Source of the DNA: Plantactinospora mayteni
Lineage (GTDB): Bacteria; Actinomycetota; Actinomycetes; Mycobacteriales; Micromonosporaceae
Assembly (NCBI RefSeq): GCF_016862935.1
Contig: NZ_BONX01000052.1
Span: forward strand, 1-64,000
Direction: 5' to 3'
Length of the DNA stretch: 64,000 bases
Position 1 is the stretch's first letter. Each line of letters starts with the position of its first letter. Made by a program: the position numbers and the translations under genes. This document shows, one piece after another, positions 7,818 through 16,249 of this stretch. The notes under the pieces are model-generated. The model saw only the letters and a list, made by a program, of their open reading frames with translations. It did not search any database and was not told the origin of the DNA.

Positions 7818-10004
7818 TCAGGCCGGTACGTGTTCCGGGGTTCTCTCGACCGGCCTGTCGTCGAGTTGGTGGCGCAGTTTCTCCCCTTCCACGTCGATGT
7901 TGGGCAGGATGTTGTCGAGCCAGCGTGGTAGCCACCAGGCGGCCTTGCCGAGCAGGGTCATCACGGCGGGCACGATGGTCATCCGGACGATGATGGCGTC
8001 GAAGAGGATGGCGGCTGCGAGGGCGAAGCCGATGGACTTGATGATGGCGTCCGGGGCGAGGATGAACCCGGAGAAGACGCTGATCATGATGATCGCGGCG
8101 GCGGTGACGACGCGGGCGCCGTGGCTGAAGCCTGTGATCACGGCTTCCCGGGGCGGGGTGCCGTGGACGTATTCCTCGCGCATCCGGGTGACCAGAAAGA
8201 CCTGGTAGTCCATGGCGAGGCCGAAGACGATGCCGATGAGGACGATTGGCAGGAAGCTGATGATGGGTCCGACCTGTTCGACGCCGAGTACGTCGGTGAG
8301 CCATCCCCACTGGAAGACCGCGACGACGGTGCCGAAGGTAGCGGCAACGCTGAGCAGGAACCCGAGGGTTGCCTTGATCGGCACGAGCAGTGACCGGAAC
8401 ACCAGCAGGAGCAGGATGAAGGCGAGGCCGACCACGACCGTGAGGTAGGGCGGTAGGGCGGCGCCCAGCTTCGCGGAGATGTCGATGTTGATGGCGGTCA
8501 GTCCGGTGACGGCGATGGTCGCGCCGGGGATGCTGCCGTCGCGGGTGCGGATGGCTCGTACCAGGCTCTCGGTCGCGGGGTCACTGGGACCGCTGGCGGG
8601 GATGACGGTCAGGATGGCGGTGTCGGCTGCCGGGTTCAGCGTGGGTTCGGTGACGGTGGCGACGTCGTCGAGCCCGCGGATCTGCTGGGCGACCTGGTCG
8701 GCGGCTGCCTGGGCGGTACCCGCGGTCGCGTCGACGACGACGATGAGCGGCCCGTTGAACCCGGGTCCGAAGCCGGCTGAGAGGGTGTCGTAGGCCTTGC
8801 GCTGGGTGGTCTCCGGAGCAGCGGTGCTGTCGTCGGGCATTCCGAGGCGCAGATCGAGTGCTGGCAGCGCGACTACCCCGAGCGCGATGACCGCGGTGAG
8901 TAGCACCGCCACCGGCCGTCGGGCGATCGTCCGGGCCCACCGGGTGCCGAGGGTGGCCCGGGCCCGCACGTCGTCGGGGCGCGGTTGCCGGATGCGGCCG
9001 GCGGTGAGGCGGCGACCGGTGAAGCCGAGCAGGGCCGGTAGCAGCGTCAATGCAATGACCACGGCGACCGCGACGGTGAACGCGGCGGCCAGACCCATCT
9101 GGGCCAGGAACGGGATCCCGACGACGGTCAGCGCCGCCAAGGCGATGATCACGGTGAGGCCGGCGAAGACGACGGCCGAGCCGGCGGTGCCGACGGCGCG
9201 GCCGGCGGCCTCATGGTGGTCGTGGCCGGCGGCGAGTTCGTCGCGGTATCGGGAGACGATGAACAGGGCGTAGTCGATGGCCACCGCGAGGCCGAGCATC
9301 AGGGCGAGGATGGGGGTGTTGGAGGAGAGGTCGACGAAGCCGGAGACCGTGACGATGGCCCCGATGCCGATTCCGATGCCGAGGAGCGCGGTCAGCAGCG
9401 GCAGGCCGGCCGCGATCAGGGACCCGAACGTGATGATCAGTACGACCGCGGCTACGACCACGCCGATGATCTCGCCGACGCCGAAGTTGGGTGAGCTGTC
9501 GAGCGCATTGCCGCCGATCTCGACGCTGAGCCCGCTTGCCCGGGCGCGGGCGGCAACCGCCGTGAGCGTGTCGCGGGCGGCATCGGTGAGATCGTCGGCG
9601 TTGGCCGTGTAGGTCGCTTGGGTGAAGCCGATCGTGCCGGCCTGGTTGATCGTGCCGGAGGTGAACGGATCGTTGACCGAGGCGACCTGCGGTGCCTGTT
9701 TCAGCTCAGCGACCGCGGTACCGATCGCCCGCTGGTATGCCGGGTCGCTCAGTTTCTCTCCGCCGGGTGCGGCGAACACCACGCGGGCGGTGACGCCATC
9801 GGCCGAGGCCTGCGGGAACCGTCCGGCGAGCAGGTCGACCGCCTTCTGGGCCGGGGTTCCCGGGATGCTGAACGTCTCCTGCGTGGGCCCAGACAGGGTG
9901 AGCGCGCCTACCAGGGCGGCCATCAGGACGGCCAGCCATGCGGCGGTGACCAGCCATCGGCGGTGGAACGAGAACCGGCCGAGCCGGTACAGCAACGAGG
10001 CCAT
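7818..10004 (-). CDS. MMPL-family RND transporter
   Basis: 728-residue inner-membrane permease with the MMPL layout. There is an N-terminal helix, a first extracytoplasmic loop (about residues 45-180), and a block of membrane helices with GLAVAIDYALF. A second helix and loop follow, then a second block with GLAMDYQVFL. The aspartates in these two motifs match the proton-relay residues of the family. The C-terminus is short and hydrophilic. ATG 10004 follows AGGAGACCTCAGC. The gene is divergent from the sensor kinase/response regulator pair at 10311-12241, which plausibly controls it. Family members export lipids, siderophores or drugs by proton motive force; the substrate here is unknown. Confidence 0.9.
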   Translation of the reverse strand: MASLLYRLGRFSFHRRWLVTAAWLAVLMAALVGALTLSGPTQETFSIPGTPAQKAVDLLAGRFPQASADGVTARVVFAAPGGEKLSDPAYQRAIGTAVAELKQAPQVASVNDPFTSGTINQAGTIGFTQATYTANADDLTDAARDTLTAVAARARASGLSVEIGGNALDSSPNFGVGEIIGVVVAAVVLIITFGSLIAAGLPLLTALLGIGIGIGAIVTVSGFVDLSSNTPILALMLGLAVAIDYALFIVSRYRDELAAGHDHHEAAGRAVGTAGSAVVFAGLTVIIALAALTVVGIPFLAQMGLAAAFTVAVAVVIALTLLPALLGFTGRRLTAGRIRQPRPDDVRARATLGTRWARTIARRPVAVLLTAVIALGVVALPALDLRLGMPDDSTAAPETTQRKAYDTLSAGFGPGFNGPLIVVVDATAGTAQAAADQVAQQIRGLDDVATVTEPTLNPAADTAILTVIPASGPSDPATESLVRAIRTRDGSIPGATIAVTGLTAINIDISAKLGAALPPYLTVVVGLAFILLLLVFRSLLVPIKATLGFLLSVAATFGTVVAVFQWGWLTDVLGVEQVGPIISFLPIVLIGIVFGLAMDYQVFLVTRMREEYVHGTPPREAVITGFSHGARVVTAAAIIMISVFSGFILAPDAIIKSIGFALAAAILFDAIIVRMTIVPAVMTLLGKAAWWLPRWLDNILPNIDVEGEKLRHQLDDRPVERTPEHVPA

Positions 10005-10310
10005 GCTGAGGTCTCCTGTCCAAGGCTTACGAAATCGCCGCCGCGTCGTCGGTGGACGGCGGCGTCAAGGTGTGGCTGTGGCCGGTGCGCGACCCGCCAG
10101 ACCTGGGTGAAACGCGACGCTTACATCGTTCGTCATGCGGACCCTGCCGGTCTTCGGCCTGGCGTCGTGACTCGATCCGCTCCGATCGCGGTATGCCGGG
10201 CACGGCAGCTACTGCGATCGCAGGCGCCCACGGGGCCAGGCACGGGGTTGCCTACTGCGCTCGGTGCGATTTCTTTGCCGCTGCGGCGACGGGTTGCCTA
10301 CTGTCGGCGT
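10005..10310. promoter_or_regulatory. Divergent intergenic region with a 13-base direct repeat
   Basis: GGGTTGCCTACTG occurs at 10245-10257 and again at 10291-10303, 46 bases apart, just before the sensor kinase start. Direct repeats of this kind can be response-regulator binding sites, but the spacing and role are inference. The rest of the stretch is open in several frames without a recognisable protein. Confidence 0.35.
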
Positions 10311-11576
10311 GTGGGAGCTGAGGAGCCGGCCAGTGGCCTTCGTCGCAGGGCCGGCGGCCGGAATGTGGCCGCGTCCGTGCAACGGGTGGGTCACCGGTGG
10401 CACCGGTACGCCGTCGCGCATCCCACGGCCACCCACGCGGCCGGTGCCGGCGTCCTGTTCCTGATCACCATGGCCATTGCGGCGGTCCAGGTCCAGCCCG
10501 CGCTCACGGTGCCGGTGTTCGGTAGCGCCCTGGTGGTCTGCGCGAGCTTCGTCGTCGTCCCGGCCCTACACTGGCCGACCTGGCTCATCCTGGCGGCGGC
10601 GACCGCCGGTGTGATCGCGATGTTGCCCGCCGGCGCACCGGAGCCGCCCGCCCGGCCTGCCCTGGCAGCGGCGATGCTGCTGTTCTCCCTGCGCGCCGAA
10701 AAGACCGCGGTGATCGCCGGCAGCACGGCCGTGAGCGTCGCCGTGGTCCTGGCCGGCGGCGTGGTATCCGCGTTGCAGGACAGGATCGCGCTGGCCAGTC
10801 TCGCCACGCTGCCGTGGCTTCTCGCGGCGGCCGCCCTCGGCCAAGCCGTTCGCGCCAACCGCGCACGACGCGCAATGCTCGAAGAACGGGCCCGCCGAGC
10901 GGAACAGAGCCGCGATGACGAGGCACGCCGCAGTGTGCAGGCCGAGAGACTACGGATCGCGCGGGAACTGCACGACGCCGTGGGCCACCAGGTAGCGCTC
11001 ATCAACGTGCAGGCGGGCGCGATGACCTACCTACTGGGCAAAGACCTCAGCAAGGCCCGGGAGTCCCTCGCCCACATCCAGAACGCCAGCGAGGCGGCAC
11101 TGGAGGAACTACGGCTCACGGTCGGCCTGCTGCGCCAGCCCGGCGAGACCGAACCCGTCGAACCGGCCGGACGGCTCGACCGGCTCGACGACCTGATCGC
11201 GTCCTTCGCCGCCACCGGCCTGCACGTGACCTACGAGATCAGTGGCCCACCCCGCCCGCTTCCCGAGGCCGTCGACCTCACCGTCTACCGGCTGATCCAG
11301 GAGTCCCTGACGAACACCGCCAAACACGCGGCCGGAGCGGCCGCGACCATCCGGCTCACCTTCACCCCCGCAACGCTGGCACTGACCGTGGACGACGACG
11401 GGCGACCACCACACAGCTCCACGCCCGAACGGGCACCCAGCCGGACCGGACACGGCATCATCGGAATGCGGGAGCGAGCCACCACACTCGGCGGCCGGCT
11501 CTCCGCCGGCCATCGTCCCGAGGGCGGCTTCCGGGTCACCGCCGAACTGCCGGCCGCAGCCGGTGTCACGCGATGA
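10311..11576 (+). CDS. Sensor histidine kinase, NarL/DesK type (HisKA_3)
   Basis: About 421 residues from GTG 10311. The N-terminal third has about five hydrophobic helices (from HAAGAGVLFLITMAIAAVQV onward), followed by a basic helical linker. The HisKA_3 dimerisation segment is RELHDAVGHQVALINVQ, with the phosphorylated histidine at about residue 221. The HATPase domain shows RLIQESLTNTAKHA and GHGIIGMRERA. There is no clear ribosome site; GTG 10365 and GTG 10377 are alternative starts. The stop overlaps the response regulator ATG (ATGA), so the two are translationally coupled. The stimulus is unknown. The divergent MMPL transporter is the likely output or co-regulated partner. Confidence 0.85.
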   Translation: MGAEEPASGLRRRAGGRNVAASVQRVGHRWHRYAVAHPTATHAAGAGVLFLITMAIAAVQVQPALTVPVFGSALVVCASFVVVPALHWPTWLILAAATAGVIAMLPAGAPEPPARPALAAAMLLFSLRAEKTAVIAGSTAVSVAVVLAGGVVSALQDRIALASLATLPWLLAAAALGQAVRANRARRAMLEERARRAEQSRDDEARRSVQAERLRIARELHDAVGHQVALINVQAGAMTYLLGKDLSKARESLAHIQNASEAALEELRLTVGLLRQPGETEPVEPAGRLDRLDDLIASFAATGLHVTYEISGPPRPLPEAVDLTVYRLIQESLTNTAKHAAGAAATIRLTFTPATLALTVDDDGRPPHSSTPERAPSRTGHGIIGMRERATTLGGRLSAGHRPEGGFRVTAELPAAAGVTR

Positions 11577-12241
11577 CGGCCGTACGCGTCCTGCTCGCCG
11601 ACGATCAGGACATCGTCCGCGCCGGACTGCGCCTGATGGTCGACAGCGCCGCTGACCTGACCGTCGTCGGTGAAGCCGCCACCGGTAGCGAGGCCGTCCG
11701 ACTGGTCCGGCAGACCCGGGCCGACGTCGTGCTCATGGACATCCGGATGCCCGTACTCGACGGTCTGGCCGCAACCCGCCAGATCACCGCCGACGAAAGC
11801 CTGGCCGGCGTGAAGGTGCTGATCCTGACCACCTTCGAGGTCGACCAGTACGTCTTCGACGCGCTCCGCGCCGGCGCCAGCGGCTTCCTCGGCAAGAGCG
11901 CACGCCCGGAGGCGCTGATCGACGCGATCCGTACCGTAGCCCGTGGCGACGCTCTGCTATCCCCCGCCGCCACCCGAGGGCTGATCGCCCGGTATCTGGC
12001 CCTGAGCGACCAAGGTACCGTCACGGTCTCCGGACTTCTCGACGGGCTGACCGACCGGGAACGCGAGATCGTCGGCCTCGTGGCCACCGGCATGTCGAAC
12101 ACCGAGATCGCCGAGCAACTCACACTGAGCCCGTTCACCGTCAAGACCCACGTCAACCACGCCATGACCAAGCTCGACGCGCGTGATCGCGCCCAACTGG
12201 TCGTACTCGCCTATCAAGCCGGCCTCCGCCCTTCCACCTGA
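11573..12241 (+). CDS. NarL/LuxR-type response regulator
   Basis: 222-residue partner of the preceding kinase. The receiver domain (1-120) has the acidic pair near the start (LLADDQ) and the phospho-acceptor D56 in VVLMDIRMP. K103-like lysine lies in GFLGKSARPE. The C-terminal LuxR helix-turn-helix is DREREIVGLVATGMSNTEIA, followed by TVKTHVNHAMTKL. It starts on an ATGA overlap with the kinase stop. It likely activates the divergent MMPL gene or itself; the target is inferred from position only. Confidence 0.92.
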   Translation: MTAVRVLLADDQDIVRAGLRLMVDSAADLTVVGEAATGSEAVRLVRQTRADVVLMDIRMPVLDGLAATRQITADESLAGVKVLILTTFEVDQYVFDALRAGASGFLGKSARPEALIDAIRTVARGDALLSPAATRGLIARYLALSDQGTVTVSGLLDGLTDREREIVGLVATGMSNTEIAEQLTLSPFTVKTHVNHAMTKLDARDRAQLVVLAYQAGLRPST

Positions 12242-12283
12242 CGCTCCGGCGCTCCCCCGGACTGCCGGGTCTGTGGATCACGC

Positions 12284-12933
12284 GCCGCCGTTGACGAACT
12301 GGAGCGGACTGGCCGTACCGCGATCGTGGTCCGGGTCGATAGTGAACCCGCCGGCGTGCTCGGCCTGTCCGACCAGGTCCGCCCCGGCGCCGCCGACACC
12401 GTGACCCGGCTCACCTCGTTGACCAGCGCGGCACCGCAGCTCCTGACCGGCGACAACCCACGCGCCGCCGCCCGGCTCGCGGCGCAGGTCGGCATCACCG
12501 ACGTCCGCGCGGGCCTGCTGCCGCAAGACAAGGTCACGACAGTACGGGAACTACAGGCTCGGGGAGAGCGGTGGCCGTGGTCGGCGACGGCGTCAACGAC
12601 GCCCCCGCCCTCGCCACCGCCCACGTCGGCATCGCCGTGGGCCGCTCCGGATCCGACCTCGCCCTCGACACCGCCGACGCGGTCATCACCCGCGACGAAC
12701 TCGCCGCCCTACCCACCGTCATCGCCCTCGCCCGCCGCGCCCGCCGACTCGTCATCGCGAACCTCGCCATCGCCGGCGCCTTCATCGCCATCCTGGTCAC
12801 CTGGGACCTCGCCGGCACCCTGCCCCTGCCACTCGGCGTCGCCGGACACGAAGGATCCACCATCCTCGTCGGACTCAACGGCCTACGCCTCCTGCGCAAC
12901 GCCGCGTGGCGTCGCGCCGCCAACCAGCGCTAG
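12284..12933 (+). pseudogene. Remnant of a P1B-type metal-transporting ATPase, frameshifted
   Basis: One frame gives AVDELERTGRTAIVVRVD, then GDNPRAAARLAAQVGITDV with the P-type TGDN motif, up to about 12565. The next frame continues with VAVVGDGVNDAPALATA, the P-type hinge motif, and ends with a membrane helix pair and GLNGLRLLRNAAW at 12933. The join at GAGCGGTGG reads correctly if one G is restored (GAG CGG GTG GCC). A single-base deletion near 12570 therefore explains the shift. The N-terminal metal-binding and membrane parts and the DKTGT phosphorylation site are absent. The piece is a dead 3' fragment lying between the response regulator and an IS701 scar. Confidence 0.8.
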
Positions 12934-12956
12934 TGCACTTGGATCCCGAGGCCCGC

Positions 12957-13194
12957 GGTCGTCGGGGTTGGTGCTGCGGCGAATCAGCAGCCACTGGTGG
13001 TATCCGTCGGTGTCGGCGTCAGGGAGGGTGGCCGCGGCCCAGGCGTAGCGGCGTGAACCTTTGGCGCCGTCACCGCACCTGCGCCGTTCCCACGCCTCGA
13101 CGGGGGCGGCGGTGGCCAACGGGTCGGGGCGCCGGTGGCCGGCTGTGGTGGGGATGCGTTGGTTGCGGGATACGGCGCGGACGTAGCTGATCCG
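12957..13194 (-). mobile_element. IS701-like transposase fragment
   Basis: The minus-strand translation contains YVRAVSRNQRIPTTAG, then VEAWERRRCGDGAKGSRRYA and DGYHQWLLIRRS. These resemble the central block of IS701/DDE_5 transposases (SKNQ, GAKGPR-Y-W, WLL-RRS). Only about 80 residues remain and no terminal repeats are visible. Its upstream edge is where the BTAD regulator gene loses its own coding sequence, so the insertion or a later deletion truncated that gene. Confidence 0.65.
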
Positions 13195-15272
13195 CTGGTG
13201 CCGTAGCCGGCGCGGTCTCCTCCGTCCACGCGGCACTGGCCGGCGACGGAGCCCGGCCCGGCCATCAGCCGCCGGGCGGCGTCCCGCCTGCCTGCGTGTA
13301 CCAGCGCACCGACGGTTCGGGGCAGGTCGGCGAGCGGGCCGGCCGCCCACAGGTGGTGGGCGAGACGCCCGGCGTCGCTGCGATCGAGCGCGTCGGCGAT
13401 GCGCAGGTGCAGGTCGGCGACCCGCCGTTGTGGTGTGGCCGCAGCGACGGACTCGCGGACCAGGTCGTGCGGGAAGTGGACCGTGTACGGGTCACGGGGT
13501 TCGAGCAGGCCGAGTGCCTCCAGCGGCTCGATGCGGTCGAGGCAGGTCTGGCCGTCGATGCCGGCGGCGCGGGCAAGCAGCGCGAGGTCGACGTCGGCTC
13601 CGATGAGCGCGGCGATCCGCAGGAGATCTCTGCTGTCGGGGTCGAGGCCGTCTGTCCGCGCGCGGACGACGTCTCGCACGGTGGACGGAACACCGCACCG
13701 CACAGCGCCGTCCGCCGCGGGTGGACCGCCATCAGTGAGGAACCGGGCCAGCTCCCGCACGAAGAACGGGTTGCCGCCAGTGCGGGCGTGGACGGCGCGG
13801 GCGACCGCCGGCTCAGGACGGTGGCCGGTCTCGAGGTGGACGAGTTCGGCCACGTCGGCCGGGCGCAGCGGGGCGAGCCGGATCCTGCGGTGATCGGGTA
13901 GGCGGCTCGCCGCAGCGAGCATCCGGGCCAGGTCCGGTCCGGGCACGGGCGCCCGGTCGCGGAGTGCGCCAACGACGACGGTGCCGGCTGACAGCCGGGC
14001 CGCCAGGTGACGGAACATCTCGAGCGAGGCGCCGTCGGCCCACTGAAGGTCGTCGAAGACGAGCACCACCGGCCGCGCTGCCGCGACCCGGCCGATGAGC
14101 GCGGCGAGCCGTTCGAACAGCCGGAACCGGGCGCCGCGGTCCGGAACCTCCGGCACGGCCGGTTCGCCGCCACGGGTATCCACGGGAACACCGAGCCTGT
14201 CAGCCTGCCACTCCGGCGGCATCTCGCCCAGGAGCGCTCGAGCCGCCTGCATCCACGGCCACATCGACGGCGTCGCGTCGTCTGGGAGGCAACGGCCCCA
14301 CGCGATTAGCGCGCCGCGCCGTTCCGCCTCACCGACGAGTTCCTCTAGGACGCGGGTCTTGCCGATGCCGGGCTCACCCTCGACCAAGGCGAGCCCCGTC
14401 CCTCCGGTGAACGCCAACTCGACCGTCTGCCGCAGCACGGCAATCGTCCCGACCCGCCCCACCAGAGCGCCGAGCGGGGTCTCCGACACGGCGACGGGCT
14501 TCCTTCTGGCCGCGCCGACCGGCGTCGCCTGCTGGTTCAGCACGCTGCGGTGCGCGGTCTCCAACGCTGCGCCGGGGACGACACCGAGCTCCTCGGCGAG
14601 CCGGGCCCGAGTCGCTCGAAACACCGACAACGCCTCCGCCCGCTGACCGGTGGCACCCAGCACGGTGACCAGAGCCGCCTGCACCGTCTCGTGTAGCGGC
14701 GCCATCCACGCCGCCAGCCGCAAAGCCTGGAGTACGCGCTCGGGCCGGCCCAGCGAGACCGCCAGCGGCGCGGCCGACACGCACGCGTCGAAGAACTCGC
14801 CATCCAACGCGGTGAAGACCGGCATCGCCGCCAGCCCGTGGGCCAGTCCATCACCCGCGGATCCTCGCCACAGCCCCAGCGCCTGCGCGTAACAGTCGAG
14901 CGCCCGATCTCGCTGCCGATCCAGGAGGCATGTCCGGGCGGTCTCCACCAACGTCCGGAACGTGACGAGGTCCAGCATGCCGGGGTCGGCGGTGAGTAGG
15001 TAGCCATCGCCCCGGCGCGCGAGGTACGAGCCGGCGCTGCGGGTGGACAGCCCGGGTTCCAGCAACCGCCGCAGCGCTCCGACGTACTTCTGGAGGATGT
15101 TCACCGCTGACGCCGGTGCGTCGTCGGCCCAGACCAGATCGATCAACTCGCTCGTGCTGACCGGCCTGCCCGCGTGGGCCAGGAGCACGGCGAGCAGATA
15201 CGCCTGTTGCCGGGGGCCCGGGTGCAGTTCAACACCATTACGCCACAGCCGTAGCGGACCCAGGATCTGCAT
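12984..15272 (-). CDS. BTAD-domain regulator with AAA ATPase module, C-terminally truncated
   Basis: A SARP/AfsR-like regulator. The winged-helix OmpR-type domain occupies about residues 1-95 (ILGPLRLWRNG, LIDLVWADDAP), and the BTAD helical domain about 100-245. An AAA/NB-ARC-like ATPase follows, with Walker A GEPGIGKT at about 299-306 and Walker B VVLVFDDLQWAD. Recognisable sequence ends at about 13270 (GRRDAAR). The last 95 or so residues to the stop at 12984 are Pro/Ala-rich translation of IS701 scar DNA, so the usual TPR-like C-terminal half is gone. ATG 15272 gives the classical MQILGPLRLW start; ATG 15338 or GTG 15356 are alternatives. It lies on the same strand as the hydrolase at 15357. 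Its role is probably impaired. Confidence 0.75.
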   Translation of the reverse strand: MQILGPLRLWRNGVELHPGPRQQAYLLAVLLAHAGRPVSTSELIDLVWADDAPASAVNILQKYVGALRRLLEPGLSTRSAGSYLARRGDGYLLTADPGMLDLVTFRTLVETARTCLLDRQRDRALDCYAQALGLWRGSAGDGLAHGLAAMPVFTALDGEFFDACVSAAPLAVSLGRPERVLQALRLAAWMAPLHETVQAALVTVLGATGQRAEALSVFRATRARLAEELGVVPGAALETAHRSVLNQQATPVGAARRKPVAVSETPLGALVGRVGTIAVLRQTVELAFTGGTGLALVEGEPGIGKTRVLEELVGEAERRGALIAWGRCLPDDATPSMWPWMQAARALLGEMPPEWQADRLGVPVDTRGGEPAVPEVPDRGARFRLFERLAALIGRVAAARPVVLVFDDLQWADGASLEMFRHLAARLSAGTVVVGALRDRAPVPGPDLARMLAAASRLPDHRRIRLAPLRPADVAELVHLETGHRPEPAVARAVHARTGGNPFFVRELARFLTDGGPPAADGAVRCGVPSTVRDVVRARTDGLDPDSRDLLRIAALIGADVDLALLARAAGIDGQTCLDRIEPLEALGLLEPRDPYTVHFPHDLVRESVAAATPQRRVADLHLRIADALDRSDAGRLAHHLWAAGPLADLPRTVGALVHAGRRDAARRLMAGPGSVAGQCRVDGGDRAGYGTSGSATSAPYPATNASPPQPATGAPTRWPPPPPSRRGNGAGAVTAPKVHAATPGPRPPSLTPTPTDTTSGC

Positions 15273-15356
15273 GAGCGGGTGTCCGCGTGTGAACTCCGGT
15301 CTGTTCCCGCCGGCCCTGATCGAAGACGACCCGAGCATGCTTGACGTCCACCTCAC

Positions 15357-16175
15357 TCAGTCGTTGAACTTCTTCAGGAAGGCCAGCAGGTCGAGGCTCA
15401 ACCGGTGCTGGTGGGTGTGGGCGAGGCCGTGCGGCGCGCCCGGATAGACGACGAGTTCGGCGTGCGGCACCAACGTGGCGCAGGCCCTGCCGCCGACATC
15501 GATCGGCACGATCTGGTCGTCGTTGCCGTGGATGATCAAGGTTGGGACGTCGAACCGGCCGAGGTCGGCGCGGAGGTCGGTGGCTGGCAGCGCCGTGAGG
15601 CACTGGTAGGCGTTGCGGTGCCCGGACGTCATCGACTGCAGCCAGAACGCGTCCCGGATGCCTTGCGAGATGTCGGCTCCGGGACGGTTGTCGCCAAAGA
15701 ACGGCCCGTCAGCGAGATCCCGGTACAGCTGTGACCGGTCGGCGAGGAAATCCGAGAGGATCCGGTCGATCATCTCGACCGGCATGTCGTCGGGAGAGGG
15801 CGGGACGGCGGAGACGAGGACGGCCTGGGCGACCCGGGCGGTACCGTGCCGGCCGATGTAGCGGGCCACCTCGCCAGCGCCGGTGGCGAACCCGATCAGT
15901 GTGATGTCCCGTAGGTCCAGGTGGTCGATCAGCGAGGCGAGGTCGTCGGCGTGGGTGTCCAGATCGTTGCCGTGCCAGGTCTGGGTGGACCGGCCGTGGC
16001 CGCGCCGGTCATGGGCGATCACCCGGTAACCGCACCCGGCGAGGAACAGTTGCTGCGCCTCCCAGCTGTCGCTGTTGAGAGGCCAGCCGTGCGACAGCAC
16101 GACCGGCCGGCCGGCACCCCAGTCCTTGAAGAAGATCCGGGTACCGTCGTGGATGGTGACGTGACTGACAGACAT
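15357..16175 (-). CDS. Alpha/beta hydrolase of the non-heme chloroperoxidase type, nucleophile serine replaced
   Basis: 272-residue alpha/beta-hydrolase closely patterned on bacterial perhydrolases and chloroperoxidases: [30 protein letters not shown] and [10 protein letters not shown]. The family acid (D220, in HGNDDQIVP) and histidine (H249, in APHG) are present. The nucleophile elbow, normally G-x-S-T-G-G-G-E-V, reads G-F-A-T-G-A-G-E-V, with the GCC codon giving Ala97 in place of Ser. As written, the catalytic triad lacks its nucleophile. Start is ATG 16175; ATG 16187 adds four residues. The gene sits between two large regulator genes on the same strand. An inactive, ligand-binding role is possible. 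Confidence 0.85.
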   Translation of the reverse strand: MSVSHVTIHDGTRIFFKDWGAGRPVVLSHGWPLNSDSWEAQQLFLAGCGYRVIAHDRRGHGRSTQTWHGNDLDTHADDLASLIDHLDLRDITLIGFATGAGEVARYIGRHGTARVAQAVLVSAVPPSPDDMPVEMIDRILSDFLADRSQLYRDLADGPFFGDNRPGADISQGIRDAFWLQSMTSGHRNAYQCLTALPATDLRADLGRFDVPTLIIHGNDDQIVPIDVGGRACATLVPHAELVVYPGAPHGLAHTHQHRLSLDLLAFLKKFND

Positions 16176-16249
16176 GGGGACTCTCATCGGGTCGGGTGCC
16201 GCGGTGTCCCCATGTAATCAGCGTGGCCCGGGACGAACCACGCAGGAAA

